Source: Vibrio penaeicida (GTDB lineage: Bacteria; Pseudomonadota; Gammaproteobacteria; Enterobacterales; Vibrionaceae). Taken from it: DNA of 64,000 nt. How positions within the stretch are numbered: position 1 is the first letter of the stretch; every line of letters begins with the position of its first letter. The stretch covers positions 1,860,001-1,924,000 of the forward strand of contig NZ_AP025144.1 of NCBI RefSeq assembly GCF_019977755.1, read 5' to 3'. The notes under the pieces are model-generated. The model had not been told where the DNA came from, ran no database searches, and was given only the letters and a program-made list of their open reading frames with translations. This document shows, one piece after another, positions 56,400 to 64,000 of this stretch. The position numbers and the translations under genes were made by a program.

Positions 56400-57361
56400 T
56401 TTTGCAATGCTTCAATTTTGGGAAGGTGCTGACGAGCTTCATCAATGACATTTAACATGTCTTGGTTTAACTCATCGAATTGCGACGTTTTCTGAAACCG
56501 CACAAGCGTTGCTTTAGCACTGGGGTCTAAATGCATTGTTTTTAATGTATTTTTAATCGCTAAATTCACTTCTGCTGATAAAGAAGGTGACGATATCATA
56601 AGGTCTCGAGGATAAAGGGATGATTCGTATACAATTTCGACAGATTGTTTAATTCTATTTGGAAGATCTTCTGTTGAATCCCAGTTTCTGTCACTAAAAG
56701 CACCAAGGTCGGCACGTTGCTGGTAAACCCAAGACGATATGTTTATTTCATTGGATTGTTTAAGCTGTTGATTCATAAACATATACCCAATTTTGTCTGG
56801 ATCTGGTCTCTCTGCATGGCTCTCAAGATATTGCAATTCGTATCCCTGACCAATAAGTGCTACAGCAGGTATAAAAAACGAACTGTTTGAACTTGGTTTT
56901 TCAAATAGAATTGTTTTCCCATTTAGCTCACTGAAATTTAGGTTTTGCTCATCATTTCTGCCAAATATTATAGAGTGATAGGTTGATCTGCCTTTTTTCC
57001 AACGCCTTACAAGTATATTCGCATCAATTCTATTTTCATAAATTAGTGCACTATAAACCGTTGCTGGTACGAGATGAACATGCCCATTCTTAAGCTGTTG
57101 AGACATTTCCTCTAGCGTTGGAACAACGACAACTTCCCCATGTGTATAGCCATATTCCTTTAAGGAATTTGCAAGGTAGTCAGCTAATGGAAGGCTCCAC
57201 TTAATCCTGGATTTAACTTTTTCAGATACGGCACCAATAATAAAAGGTTTATTATTCAGTTTGATATCTCTATTTTCTACAGAGATCGCGGGCATTGAGA
57301 TTAAACTCACTAGCACGAGTAGTGCTTTTGAAGCTAAAAAAGAAGTCATAGGTTTTATCAT
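56396..57361 (-). CDS. PhnD-type periplasmic binding protein coupled to a GGDEF-EAL enzyme
   Basis: 321 residues with an N-terminal signal peptide (ending near MPAISVE). Fold pattern of the phosphate/phosphite/phosphonate-binding (PhnD) group: VPTLEEMSQQLKNGHVHLVPATVYSALIY, then FSELNGKTILFEKPSSNSS with the Ser-rich ligand loop. No ABC permease or ATPase lies near; its only partner is the overlapping membrane c-di-GMP enzyme. It is therefore probably a ligand sensor, comparable in layout to NspS-MbaA and ScrB-ScrC. The ligand may be something other than a phosphonate. Confidence 0.85.
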   Translation of the reverse strand: MIKPMTSFLASKALLVLVSLISMPAISVENRDIKLNNKPFIIGAVSEKVKSRIKWSLPLADYLANSLKEYGYTHGEVVVVPTLEEMSQQLKNGHVHLVPATVYSALIYENRIDANILVRRWKKGRSTYHSIIFGRNDEQNLNFSELNGKTILFEKPSSNSSFFIPAVALIGQGYELQYLESHAERPDPDKIGYMFMNQQLKQSNEINISSWVYQQRADLGAFSDRNWDSTEDLPNRIKQSVEIVYESSLYPRDLMISSPSLSAEVNLAIKNTLKTMHLDPSAKATLVRFQKTSQFDELNQDMLNVIDEARQHLPKIEALQK

Positions 57362-57830
57362 AATGACAGAGCTCAATATCGAAAATTAGGTGGGGAAACT
57401 AATCTGAAAGGATAGGGATAACGACATTTTCTGTAAATAATAAATGGAAGTAAGTTAACAAAAATTGAGCAATAAAGTATTGCAAGATGTTTCTATTGCG
57501 TTTAGGGAATCATAATGTTTTCTAATTGGCTCATTAATAGATTTGATTTACCTAAAACTTTACTTTTAAAAATGAGAATCTCTGACTATTTATAAATTAA
57601 ACGATAGAGTGTGGTGTTAGATGGGATTAATGAGGTTATGCGAGTTTGATAGTCATATCTTTGTCGAAGCGATGCCTGTTTTTGACCAAGCCTGACGAAA
57701 TACTAATTAAACCCCAAAATAAGGAAAACAAAGAGTTATCGTATCCAAAATTGAGATTTGGGTATTTGATTTTGCAAAAACGCAGACGCATAATGTTTTG
57801 ATACTGAACCCTATCTATTGGACTGATTGC
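57362..57830. other. Divergent intergenic region
   Basis: About 470 bp between the PhnD-like gene and the EAL gene. AT-rich; presumably the two promoters. A 76-codon minus-strand ORF (57636-57866) has no ribosome site and overlaps the EAL gene. No repeat or terminator is noticed. Confidence 0.5.
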
Positions 57831-58640
57831 ATGTACCTTTCTAATCCCGAAGACTTTCAGAAACATTTGTTTAGGAATGAAGACGGATTTCTATGTGCTG
57901 AATACCAAGGTTATACCTTTTCTAGTGTATTTCAGCCAATTAAAACAACAGATGGTAATGTGTTTGGTTATGAGGGGTTGGTGCGAATCAAAGATGAAAC
58001 TTCAAATATTATAAGACCGGATCTTTTCTTCAGAGACCCTTCACTAAGCTTCATTGATATCATTAATACCTCACTTCTATGTGCCAGTATTCATCTTAGA
58101 AACTTTGCTCAATCAGGGAAAAGCGATAAAAAAATCTTTATCAATGCTTCACCGCTCGTTTTTCAGGTGTTGTCACATGATGAGAAGTCTATTCAAATCC
58201 TATTGAGCTTTTTGCAAATGTTCTCTCTGCACCCATCTCAGCTGGTTTATGAAATCATGGAGTTTGATGAAGGAAACATACAAGAGATTCTTAATGGGGC
58301 AAAAGTACTAAGTGAATACGGAATTACCGTTGCGATGGATGACTTTGGGCAATGTGCTTCGAATGCTTCTCGGGCAAAAATCTTGCTTCCTTCCATCATC
58401 AAGCTGGATAAATCTTTGCTTGATAACTTTATTAATCGCGATGATCTAGACCTAGTTGATTCCATTGAGTTAGCAAAAAGCATTGGTGCGCAAGTCATAC
58501 TTGAGGGGTTAGAGACAAGAGAGCAACTAGATAAGCTGGCTCATCTCGACATTGATATGTTTCAAGGGTTCTACCTTGGAAAGCCTGCGCCACTTTCGCC
58601 ACAAGATCCTGCAATAAAGCTGAAAAGCACTCAACCTTAG
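57831..58640 (+). CDS. Stand-alone EAL-domain c-di-GMP phosphodiesterase
   Basis: 269 residues, a single EAL domain. The signature reads EGL (Glu retained), with FINASPL, YEIMEF, MDDFG, IIKLDKSL, ILEGLE and FQGFYLG; all metal- and substrate-binding residues I can place are present, so it should be active. No membrane segment. The ATG at 57831 is chosen; a TTG at 57798 would add 11 residues, and neither has a good ribosome site. A run of two periplasmic binding proteins follows. Confidence 0.85.
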   Translation: MYLSNPEDFQKHLFRNEDGFLCAEYQGYTFSSVFQPIKTTDGNVFGYEGLVRIKDETSNIIRPDLFFRDPSLSFIDIINTSLLCASIHLRNFAQSGKSDKKIFINASPLVFQVLSHDEKSIQILLSFLQMFSLHPSQLVYEIMEFDEGNIQEILNGAKVLSEYGITVAMDDFGQCASNASRAKILLPSIIKLDKSLLDNFINRDDLDLVDSIELAKSIGAQVILEGLETREQLDKLAHLDIDMFQGFYLGKPAPLSPQDPAIKLKSTQP

Positions 58641-58730
58641 TAATTTTAGGCTCTAAAAGTGTCCAGCAAGTAAGCATAGAGCTTATTAAGGTATATAGTA
58701 AACAATAAGGGATTGAATAAGGAAGGTAGA

Positions 58731-59531
58731 ATGAACCGTTTTCACTGGGTGGTAAGCATCTTATTTTCATGCAGTGTTTCAACTAGCGCTATGGCTGTCA
58801 ACAAAGTCACCCTGACGCTGCCAGCATTTAGTGATAATGGTCAATCCTACTTTCATGAGCTTTTAGTGGAATCATTAAAAGCTCAAGGAGTACAACTCAA
58901 TATTGTCACACCTTCTAGACATACACCTCAGAAACGTGCCGTGCATATGCTGAATAAAAACCAGCTCTCTATGTATTGGTTAGTTAAAACGCCTGAACGT
59001 AATGCCAAATACCACATAATCGATGTTCCACTCACTGAAGGCATGATTGGGCAGAGAGTGTTACTTATTCCGAAAGGCGCTCAAGCTCGATACGATGATA
59101 TATCGACTCTTGAAGAGTTTCGTAAGCTGGGTTTTGTCGCAGGCTTAGGGGCAAATTGGTACGATATTGATGTCTGGAATGCTAACAAGCTTCCTTACCA
59201 TGTTAAAGATGGTGAATGGAGACAATTGTACGAGATGCTCAGTGTAGACGGCGGGGTAAACTACTTCCCCAGAGGCATGCACGAGGTTGTTGCAGAAGCT
59301 GAAGCTCAACATCAATTAGACATCGAAGAGAGCCTGATTCTAAAGTATGACCGCAGTATGGTGTTCTACATGAGTGAATTGTCGTTAGAACATCAATTGC
59401 TTATCGAAAGGGCATTGAACCATGCAAAAGACAGTGGTTTAATGCAGAGGCTTATAGATAAGCATTGGAAAAATACCTTAAAAATTATAAAACCCGAAGG
59501 TCGAACGATTATTGATTTGACCTCACCATAA
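58731..59531 (+). CDS. Orphan periplasmic binding protein (SBP-like)
   Basis: 266 residues from the ATG at 58731, which has AAGGAAGG upstream. Signal peptide ends near SAMAVN. The mature protein (LTLPAFSDNGQSYFHELLVESLKAQG, then MLNKNQLSMYWLVKTPERN and GFVAGLGANWYDIDVW) has the layout of a family-3-type binding protein, but the usual D-rich ligand motif is not obvious. No transporter genes nearby. Likely sensory or orphan; ligand unknown. Confidence 0.7.
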   Translation: MNRFHWVVSILFSCSVSTSAMAVNKVTLTLPAFSDNGQSYFHELLVESLKAQGVQLNIVTPSRHTPQKRAVHMLNKNQLSMYWLVKTPERNAKYHIIDVPLTEGMIGQRVLLIPKGAQARYDDISTLEEFRKLGFVAGLGANWYDIDVWNANKLPYHVKDGEWRQLYEMLSVDGGVNYFPRGMHEVVAEAEAQHQLDIEESLILKYDRSMVFYMSELSLEHQLLIERALNHAKDSGLMQRLIDKHWKNTLKIIKPEGRTIIDLTSP

Positions 59532-59549
59532 AAGTTAGTTGCTAGAAAA

Positions 59550-60314
59550 ATGAACCTAAAATTTAAAAGGCTTTGGCTGGGCTGCATGTATAGTGCTGCC
59601 TCAGTTTTGTCATGCTACACAGTGGCGGACACTGTACGGCTTACATCATTGTATTGGCCTCCCTATACGGGAGAAAATCTTGCCGAACAAGGTGCCAGTG
59701 TGGCTGTCGCTCGTGCGGCTTTCGCCGCTATGGGGCACCAGCTTGAAGTTGAGTTTTACCCTTGGAATCGCGCTGTATCCCTTGCGAAAAATAACGAGCG
59801 GTATGCCGGCTATTTCCCTGCTTACTATTTTAGAACCAATAAGCTGCTGTTTTCCGACACTATGGGAAGCGGTATGCTCGGATTTGTAGAACAGAAAGAC
59901 GATCCAATTAAGTGGCGTGCTTTGACAGACTTGGTTCCTTATAAGATAGGCGTTGTAAATGGGTACCGAAATACCATTGAATTTGATGACATGGTGCAAA
60001 GTGGTCAATTGTCGGCTGTTTCTGTTCTCACTGATAAGCAAAATGTGCTCAAAGTCGCTGATGCTCGATTAGATGTCGCAGTCATCGATGAAAATGTTTT
60101 GAAGTTTCTGAAGCTGCATGATGAAAATGTTTCTAAAGTGAAAGACAAAGTACAAATGAATAAAAAGCCTTTAGTGAACAAACATTTGTACATTGCGTTT
60201 AACCGAGGTGAGCAAGGTGAAAAATGGTTAGACATCTTTAACCAGGGTCTCACAAAAATTGATGTCGACAAGATAATGTCGACATATATGAGGTTACATT
60301 TCGAAACCGACTGA
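59550..60314 (+). CDS. Orphan amino-acid-type solute-binding protein
   Basis: 254 residues, SBP_bac_3 family. Signal peptide about 1-27 (cleavage near TVADT), then YWPPYTGENL, GASVAVARAAFAAMGHQLEVEFYPWNRA and IGVVNGYRNT. The pattern WxPYxG..L...G at the start is typical. It follows the previous binding protein by 18 bp in the same direction and ends in a strong terminator, so the two form an operon. The nearest signalling gene is the upstream EAL protein. Confidence 0.78.
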   Translation: MNLKFKRLWLGCMYSAASVLSCYTVADTVRLTSLYWPPYTGENLAEQGASVAVARAAFAAMGHQLEVEFYPWNRAVSLAKNNERYAGYFPAYYFRTNKLLFSDTMGSGMLGFVEQKDDPIKWRALTDLVPYKIGVVNGYRNTIEFDDMVQSGQLSAVSVLTDKQNVLKVADARLDVAVIDENVLKFLKLHDENVSKVKDKVQMNKKPLVNKHLYIAFNRGEQGEKWLDIFNQGLTKIDVDKIMSTYMRLHFETD

Positions 60315-60379
60315 TCGTATTTATTAGCGTCGAACAATAAACTTATTGATAATCGCAGACTATTATTTCATTTCACAAT

Positions 60380-60425
60380 AAAAGAGAAGGAAGGGCGCTT
60401 TACCGTTTTCCTTCTCTTTTTAGTT
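60380..60425 (+). terminator. Terminator of the binding-protein operon
   Basis: 11-bp stem AAAAGAGAAGG/CCTTCTCTTTT (60380-60390 / 60410-60420), 19-nt loop. The T-rich right arm itself acts as the tail. Confidence 0.75.
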
Positions 60426-60476
60426 TGAGGCTTATCAGAAGATAAAGTCAAAGATCCTTCTTTTCGAGCGAAGTGG

Positions 60477-60923
60477 CTATAAACTGACGAACGCAAAAAA
60501 AGTAAAGCTCAGTACTATCGGAATACCATAGGCTATACCTTTTTCTCGAATTGTCTGAAAACCTCTGTATCTAATTAGCATGACGACAATTTGTAACCCT
60601 CCGACCAAGCACATTAAGATAAGCGCAAGGGCGAGAAATTCTGGCTTGATAGCGAGTGTATAAGCCGTTAGAAGCTTGGTGTCACCACCACCCCAAATAC
60701 CTATAATTGTGGCGATAAACCCTACAATGAAAACCAAAGCCGCATAGGGTAATGACTCAAGAATAAACCCATTCATTAGTGCTAAAGTGATGGATATTGC
60801 CGCGATGATGAGGGCGTACTTGTTGGGGATAATTCTGTGACGAGCATCCGAGACGCATATCGCTAACCCCGCTGACACAAGCCCCAAAAAAAGTATAACT
60901 TGAAAGATAAATTCTGCGTTCAT
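60477..60923 (-). CDS. TadV/CpaA-type prepilin peptidase
   Basis: 148-residue aspartic membrane protease (A24 family) with several hydrophobic helices. The two catalytic Asp residues are in SDARHRIIPNK (about 25-35) and WGGGDTKLL (about 77-85). The protein is short, without the methyltransferase domain of PilD, like TadV/CpaA of tight-adherence pili. No tad/flp pilus genes are in view, so it is an orphan here. Weak ribosome site. Confidence 0.85.
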   Translation of the reverse strand: MNAEFIFQVILFLGLVSAGLAICVSDARHRIIPNKYALIIAAISITLALMNGFILESLPYAALVFIVGFIATIIGIWGGGDTKLLTAYTLAIKPEFLALALILMCLVGGLQIVVMLIRYRGFQTIREKGIAYGIPIVLSFTFFAFVSL

Positions 60924-61072
60924 GCGGTGGAGTATATAAATACTCGCGTAACAAAGTACAGCAAAAACAACCGCAAACCCCCAATCCTTCCTAGCGACTT
61001 ACGATGACTCGGGTATAATCAGATCGTGTTAGTGGGTATAACGACGAACTAGATTAGCTAAAAGGATTAAAT

Positions 61073-61729
61073 ATGCAGAGCGTTGCGATTTTGCTCTTTG
61101 TCTTGGTAACCGTATTTCTTGTATATCAAAAATACTTTGCGAAACGCTATGCACCGATCACCTATCCTTATAAGAAGGTTGGAAACTTAATGAGCGGTCC
61201 TGAGGTGGCATTTTATAATGCACTGATCACCGCTGTTGATAATCGCGCTTTAGTATTCGCAAAAGTGCACATGGCAGACGTATTGATGCCGGCACCAAAC
61301 AAAGATAAGAAAAAGTGGTTAGCGGCATTTAATCGAATTGCGAGAAAACACCTCGACTTTGTGGTCTGCCGACCTGGTACGCTCGAAGTATTGTGTATTA
61401 TTGAGTTTGATAACGGCAAAGAGCTGAACAAAACCAAGGCGGAGAGAGAAAAGTTACTGATGCACGTTTGCAAAACGTCGGGCATACCTTTAATCGGCGC
61501 CAACGAAAAGTACGCCTATCAAGTAGGAAGATTAAGAAAGGTACTAGCTGAATATGTCGACACTATCGATATCGAACCCGAGGTCCGATTTTGTAAGGAA
61601 TGCCAATCTCCAATGGTGGTGAAAGTAGGGATGCAAGGTCCACACAAGGGAAAACGGTACTATGCATGCAGCCGCTATCCGAATTGTCGCCATACAGAAG
61701 ATTTTATTGAAGAAATTAATTGGTCCTAA
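61073..61729 (+). CDS. DUF2726 protein with topoisomerase-type zinc ribbon
   Basis: 218 residues: an N-terminal membrane anchor (about 3-20), DUF2726 nuclease-like domain (about 38-165, LDFVVCRPGTLEVLCIIEFDNGKE and AEREK) and a four-Cys topoisomerase-type zinc finger (about 172-212, FCKECQSPMVVKVG... YYACSRYPNCRHT). AAGGA precedes the ATG. The pairing suggests DNA or RNA binding near the membrane; function unknown. Confidence 0.8.
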   Translation: MQSVAILLFVLVTVFLVYQKYFAKRYAPITYPYKKVGNLMSGPEVAFYNALITAVDNRALVFAKVHMADVLMPAPNKDKKKWLAAFNRIARKHLDFVVCRPGTLEVLCIIEFDNGKELNKTKAEREKLLMHVCKTSGIPLIGANEKYAYQVGRLRKVLAEYVDTIDIEPEVRFCKECQSPMVVKVGMQGPHKGKRYYACSRYPNCRHTEDFIEEINWS

Positions 61730-61749
61730 ACCCTAGGGCGATAAAAGCG

Positions 61750-61788
61750 TAACCCGAGTTGAAGATTCTCAAACTCGGGTTATTTTTT
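61750..61788. terminator. Terminator between DUF2726 gene and the winged-helix gene
   Basis: 11-bp stem TAACCCGAGTT / AACTCGGGTTA, 11-nt loop, then TTTTTT on the plus strand. It overlaps the stop codon of the convergent minus-strand gene (61780), and probably serves both. Confidence 0.85.
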
Positions 61789-62655
61789 ACCTTTCACTTG
61801 TGACATTGTCACTCCATTACTAGCAAAGAGTGCTGGCATAGATTTATCCAAGTTTTCTAAGTCTTCGGCAGAGATAATGACAACCGCAAGACCATAACGT
61901 TTGTATGTTTGGATTTTAAGCTCAAATTCGGCTTCCAATTCTGTATCCGTTTTATTCGGGTGTATTTCTAAATAGAGGTTTACTCTAGGTAAGTAGAATG
62001 AAGATTGAACGTCGATATCGATCGGTAACGTTCTAGCGTACGCATGTGCAATACCAGTGAGATACAACCAGTTATCTAAATGCATTTCTTCGGTTGTTCG
62101 CACGTAATGACCATCTGCACAGTGAAATTTGGCTTCAAATTTTTGTCGGAAATTAGAGTAAGATTTATCTGTGGATCGTTGGCTAACATGGCACCCCAAT
62201 AATTCTTCTGCAGAAGAGAGTAACCGCGTATTCATGATGATACTTTTATCCCAAACAACGTAATCAATGTTAGAAGCTTTGTTATGCCTTTGTTCCGCAC
62301 CCATTCGTTTGCCCAATGTACTTGCTACCCATCCTCCATCAGATTTGAGAATCCACCCCAACTCACCAAGCAGTTGATTCGATTGCTGGGAAGTTAACTT
62401 AAGTCGTTCACCCACTTGAGCTGCGGTCAGTTTGTCTTCTTTTGAGTCGTATAAAGGAACATATAAGTCCTGAGGCCAAACGATGTAACGCCCGTATTGC
62501 TTTGACTCTTTATAGCGCCCGCCTTGAGCCAAGCCTATTTCTGTTAACGTCCAATGTTCTTCTTCTTTGAAGACGAACTCGTATTTCTCTAGCGCTTGAA
62601 ACAAAGCACCTGATTTAACATTCAATTTTTCAGCGAGTTTACTGGTTGAAATCAT
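61780..62655 (-). CDS. Winged-helix plus nuclease-like protein
   Basis: 291 residues. The first half has two antirepressor-like winged-helix segments (about 1-55, LNVKSGALFQALEKYEFVF..LTEIGLAQGGRYKES, and about 75-120). The C-terminal half (about 190-285) resembles PD-(D/E)XK nuclease domains: YVRTTEEMHLDNWLYLTGIAHAYAR, SFYLPRVNLYLEIHP and KIQTYKRYGLAVVIISAEDL. The usual Asp before FYLP is Ser, so catalysis may be lost. Role unknown; a DNA-binding or mobile-element-related function is possible. Confidence 0.6.
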   Translation of the reverse strand: MISTSKLAEKLNVKSGALFQALEKYEFVFKEEEHWTLTEIGLAQGGRYKESKQYGRYIVWPQDLYVPLYDSKEDKLTAAQVGERLKLTSQQSNQLLGELGWILKSDGGWVASTLGKRMGAEQRHNKASNIDYVVWDKSIIMNTRLLSSAEELLGCHVSQRSTDKSYSNFRQKFEAKFHCADGHYVRTTEEMHLDNWLYLTGIAHAYARTLPIDIDVQSSFYLPRVNLYLEIHPNKTDTELEAEFELKIQTYKRYGLAVVIISAEDLENLDKSMPALFASNGVTMSQVKGKK

Positions 62656-62842
62656 TTTTGTTTATCGGGAAGTTCATGAAAGTTTAACTATTGTATACCC
62701 AAGTGACCTCAAGATGCAGAGCGCTAATTCATAATTTAGTTCACGGAAAGAACACTGTGAATTTAATAACCACACTAACGTTGCATGTAATGAGCAATAT
62801 TGAACTATATTGATATTAAGGTTGGCTTATATAAGAAAAAAT

Positions 62843-63472
62843 ATGTCAGAAAAACGCGTTTTTGTCATTGCCGCGGAAGTAGCAGCGGAGCTCAATAAAG
62901 GCATGGTTATTGCGAAACGGCTTTTGCTGATAGCGAGTAACGCAAGGGCTTTAGCGCTAAGAGCTGGAGTAAGTGCCGCGGGGTTTAGGCCTATTACCGA
63001 CTCCATCGATGAACTAGTTCGAACCACACTTCAGTCTTCCAAAGTCATCAATAAAAAAGCCCAAAAGCTAAGCCGAATCGCAACGGCAGAAACGCGCGCG
63101 GCGTCGGCGTTAATCAAGTTTGAAGACGTCTATAAAACCGCAACGAATGCACAATTTATCTGTAGCTTGGAACCTACCATTGCTGAAACGCATACACATC
63201 ACAATGAGCTCATGGCTGAATTTAAACGCGAAGCCAAGGGGTTAAATGACATGTTGAGGGTGTTACACAGTGAACTAAGAACAGCGCAAATTATTTCAAC
63301 CATGCTCAGCGTAGAAGCTTCACAAGCTGGTGAAGTTTATCAAGATCAACTGAATAGTATCGCGACTAGCGTATCGCAGTCTGCTAATTCCATTCAAAGC
63401 CATGTTCTTCAATCCTTAAATCTATTTTCTGAACTGACTAGGGTAGTTTATGCAAGCAAAAGTTCTCTTTAA
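62843..63472 (+). CDS. Degenerate MCP-like cytoplasmic signalling protein
   Basis: 209 residues, all helical, no membrane segment. The stretch IASNARALALRAGVSAAGF (about 33-51) followed by RPITDSIDELVRTTLQSS resembles the conserved hairpin tip of chemoreceptors (IAxNxxxLALNAxxEAARAG) but with several changed residues. The gene overlaps the next one (ODP-like) by 23 bp. ATG at 62843 chosen; upstream TTG at 62810 is in frame. A soluble receptor-like partner of the ODP protein is inferred. Confidence 0.65.
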   Translation: MSEKRVFVIAAEVAAELNKGMVIAKRLLLIASNARALALRAGVSAAGFRPITDSIDELVRTTLQSSKVINKKAQKLSRIATAETRAASALIKFEDVYKTATNAQFICSLEPTIAETHTHHNELMAEFKREAKGLNDMLRVLHSELRTAQIISTMLSVEASQAGEVYQDQLNSIATSVSQSANSIQSHVLQSLNLFSELTRVVYASKSSL

Positions 63473-64000
63473 TCAAGGTTCTCATCGTTGGGTTGTTTTC
63501 GGTCGTGATCCAGAGAAACCAGATGGTATCGTGGACACCAATCAGTACATGATAACCAATCGAGATGAAGCCATACTGCTTGATCCGGGAGGCATTGAGC
63601 TTTTTTCAGCCATGCTAGGCTGCGTTGTTAAAGAAGTACCCATAGAAAACATCACTCATCTTTTCGCATCACACCAAGATCCAGATATTATTTCTTCATT
63701 AGGTTTATGGGATCAAGCGCTAACTAAAGCCAAATTACACTCTCCATGGCTTTGGGAGGGCTTTATTCGCCATTTTGGTATGGAAAAAGTGGACTATGCC
63801 CCAATTCCTGATGAAGGACGTAGTCTCAATATTTCTGGAATCGAGATCCAATTTATACCTGCTCATTACATGCATTCGTCCGGAAATTTCTCAGTTTACG
63901 ATCCACAAGCTAAAATATTAATGTCAGGAGACATCGGTGCAGCATTGGATGCTGTCGATGCCCCCATGTTTGTTCAAGATTTTGATGCTCATATACCAAA
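63450..64000 (+). CDS. ODP-like di-iron oxygen-binding protein (partial, runs off the window)
   Basis: ATG at 63450, open to the last base: 183 codons visible. Metallo-beta-lactamase fold with di-iron motifs: LLDPGG (about 47-52), ASHQDPD (about 73-79), PAHYMHSSGNF (about 134-144) and MSGDIGAA (about 156-163). No flavodoxin domain in the visible part. This fits the ODP (oxygen-binding di-iron protein) group, which couples to chemoreceptors in spirochaetes. The MCP-like gene overlaps its start. Confidence 0.75.
   Translation, partial: MQAKVLFNQGSHRWVVFGRDPEKPDGIVDTNQYMITNRDEAILLDPGGIELFSAMLGCVVKEVPIENITHLFASHQDPDIISSLGLWDQALTKAKLHSPWLWEGFIRHFGMEKVDYAPIPDEGRSLNISGIEIQFIPAHYMHSSGNFSVYDPQAKILMSGDIGAALDAVDAPMFVQDFDAHIP

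Noticed and set aside
57636..57866. 76-codon minus-strand ORF upstream of the EAL gene
   Set aside because: No ribosome site, overlaps the EAL gene start, no coding pattern.
1..64000. CRISPR arrays, tRNA, rRNA, IS elements
   Set aside because: No spacer-repeat arrays, cloverleaf-forming tRNA sequences, rRNA blocks or transposase genes were recognised on either strand.

Overview
The window looks like chromosomal DNA of a marine gamma-proteobacterium of the Vibrionaceae, most probably Vibrio. The evidence is a syp-type symbiosis/biofilm polysaccharide locus in the order sypA-B-C-D-E-F-G, a Vibrio-type stressosome operon with a globin-coupled RsbR, a glyoxylate-shunt pair using malate synthase G and a ~530-residue isocitrate lyase, and many cyclic-di-GMP proteins. 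No rRNA, tRNA, CRISPR array or complete insertion sequence was found.

Layout. 1-9.8 kb (minus strand): the head of the syp locus. It holds sypA (STAS), sypB (OmpA-like lipoprotein), sypC (exporter with six SLBB repeats), sypD (BY-kinase-like but with a degenerate P-loop), sypE (kinase/receiver/PP2C switch for SypA), sypF (hybrid kinase) and sypG (sigma-54 activator). A near-consensus sigma-54 promoter and an upstream palindrome that could bind SypG precede sypA. 10-19 kb (plus): a lone periplasmic binding protein, then cobT-cobS-cobU-cobC (late cobalamin assembly), pepF, astE, and btuC-btuD (B12 import). 19-24.7 kb: a long-form GAPDH, two small unknown proteins, rhlE and an ScfR/RamB-like regulator. 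The regulator diverges from glcB-aceA (24.9-28.8 kb) across three tandem 14-bp repeats.

28.8-38 kb is mixed. It contains an AT-rich unrecognised 440-residue gene, a DUF4386-like membrane protein, a MazG-like protein, a GAF-GGDEF cyclase, dbpA, a DUF1415 protein, an MFS/LysR divergent pair and a small glutaredoxin. 38.2-44.8 kb is a six-gene stressosome operon: globin-RsbR, RsbS, RsbT, RsbX, a 1073-residue hybrid kinase and an HD-GYP response regulator. It would plausibly pass an oxygen/haem signal to c-di-GMP breakdown. 44.9-49 kb: TetR/GST divergent pair, a YgjP-like metallopeptidase, rlmF and an AEC-family transporter.

49.3-60.3 kb is a sensory stretch: PAS-GGDEF-EAL, an Aer-like receptor, a PhnD-like binding protein translationally coupled to a membrane GGDEF-EAL protein, a stand-alone EAL protein and two orphan solute-binding proteins. 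60.4-64 kb: an orphan prepilin peptidase, a DUF2726/zinc-ribbon protein, a winged-helix protein with a nuclease-like C-terminus, and a degenerate MCP-like protein overlapping a truncated ODP-type (oxygen-binding di-iron) gene at the window edge.

The best candidates for new biology are: the ODP plus MCP-like pair; the stressosome whose RsbS has Lys at the usual phospho-Ser position; SypD with a broken P-loop and an acidic repeat insert; the three-repeat operator at glcB; the hairpin covering the btuC start; and the unrecognised gene at 29.1 kb. All functions are inferred from sequence motifs read by eye; no database search was run.
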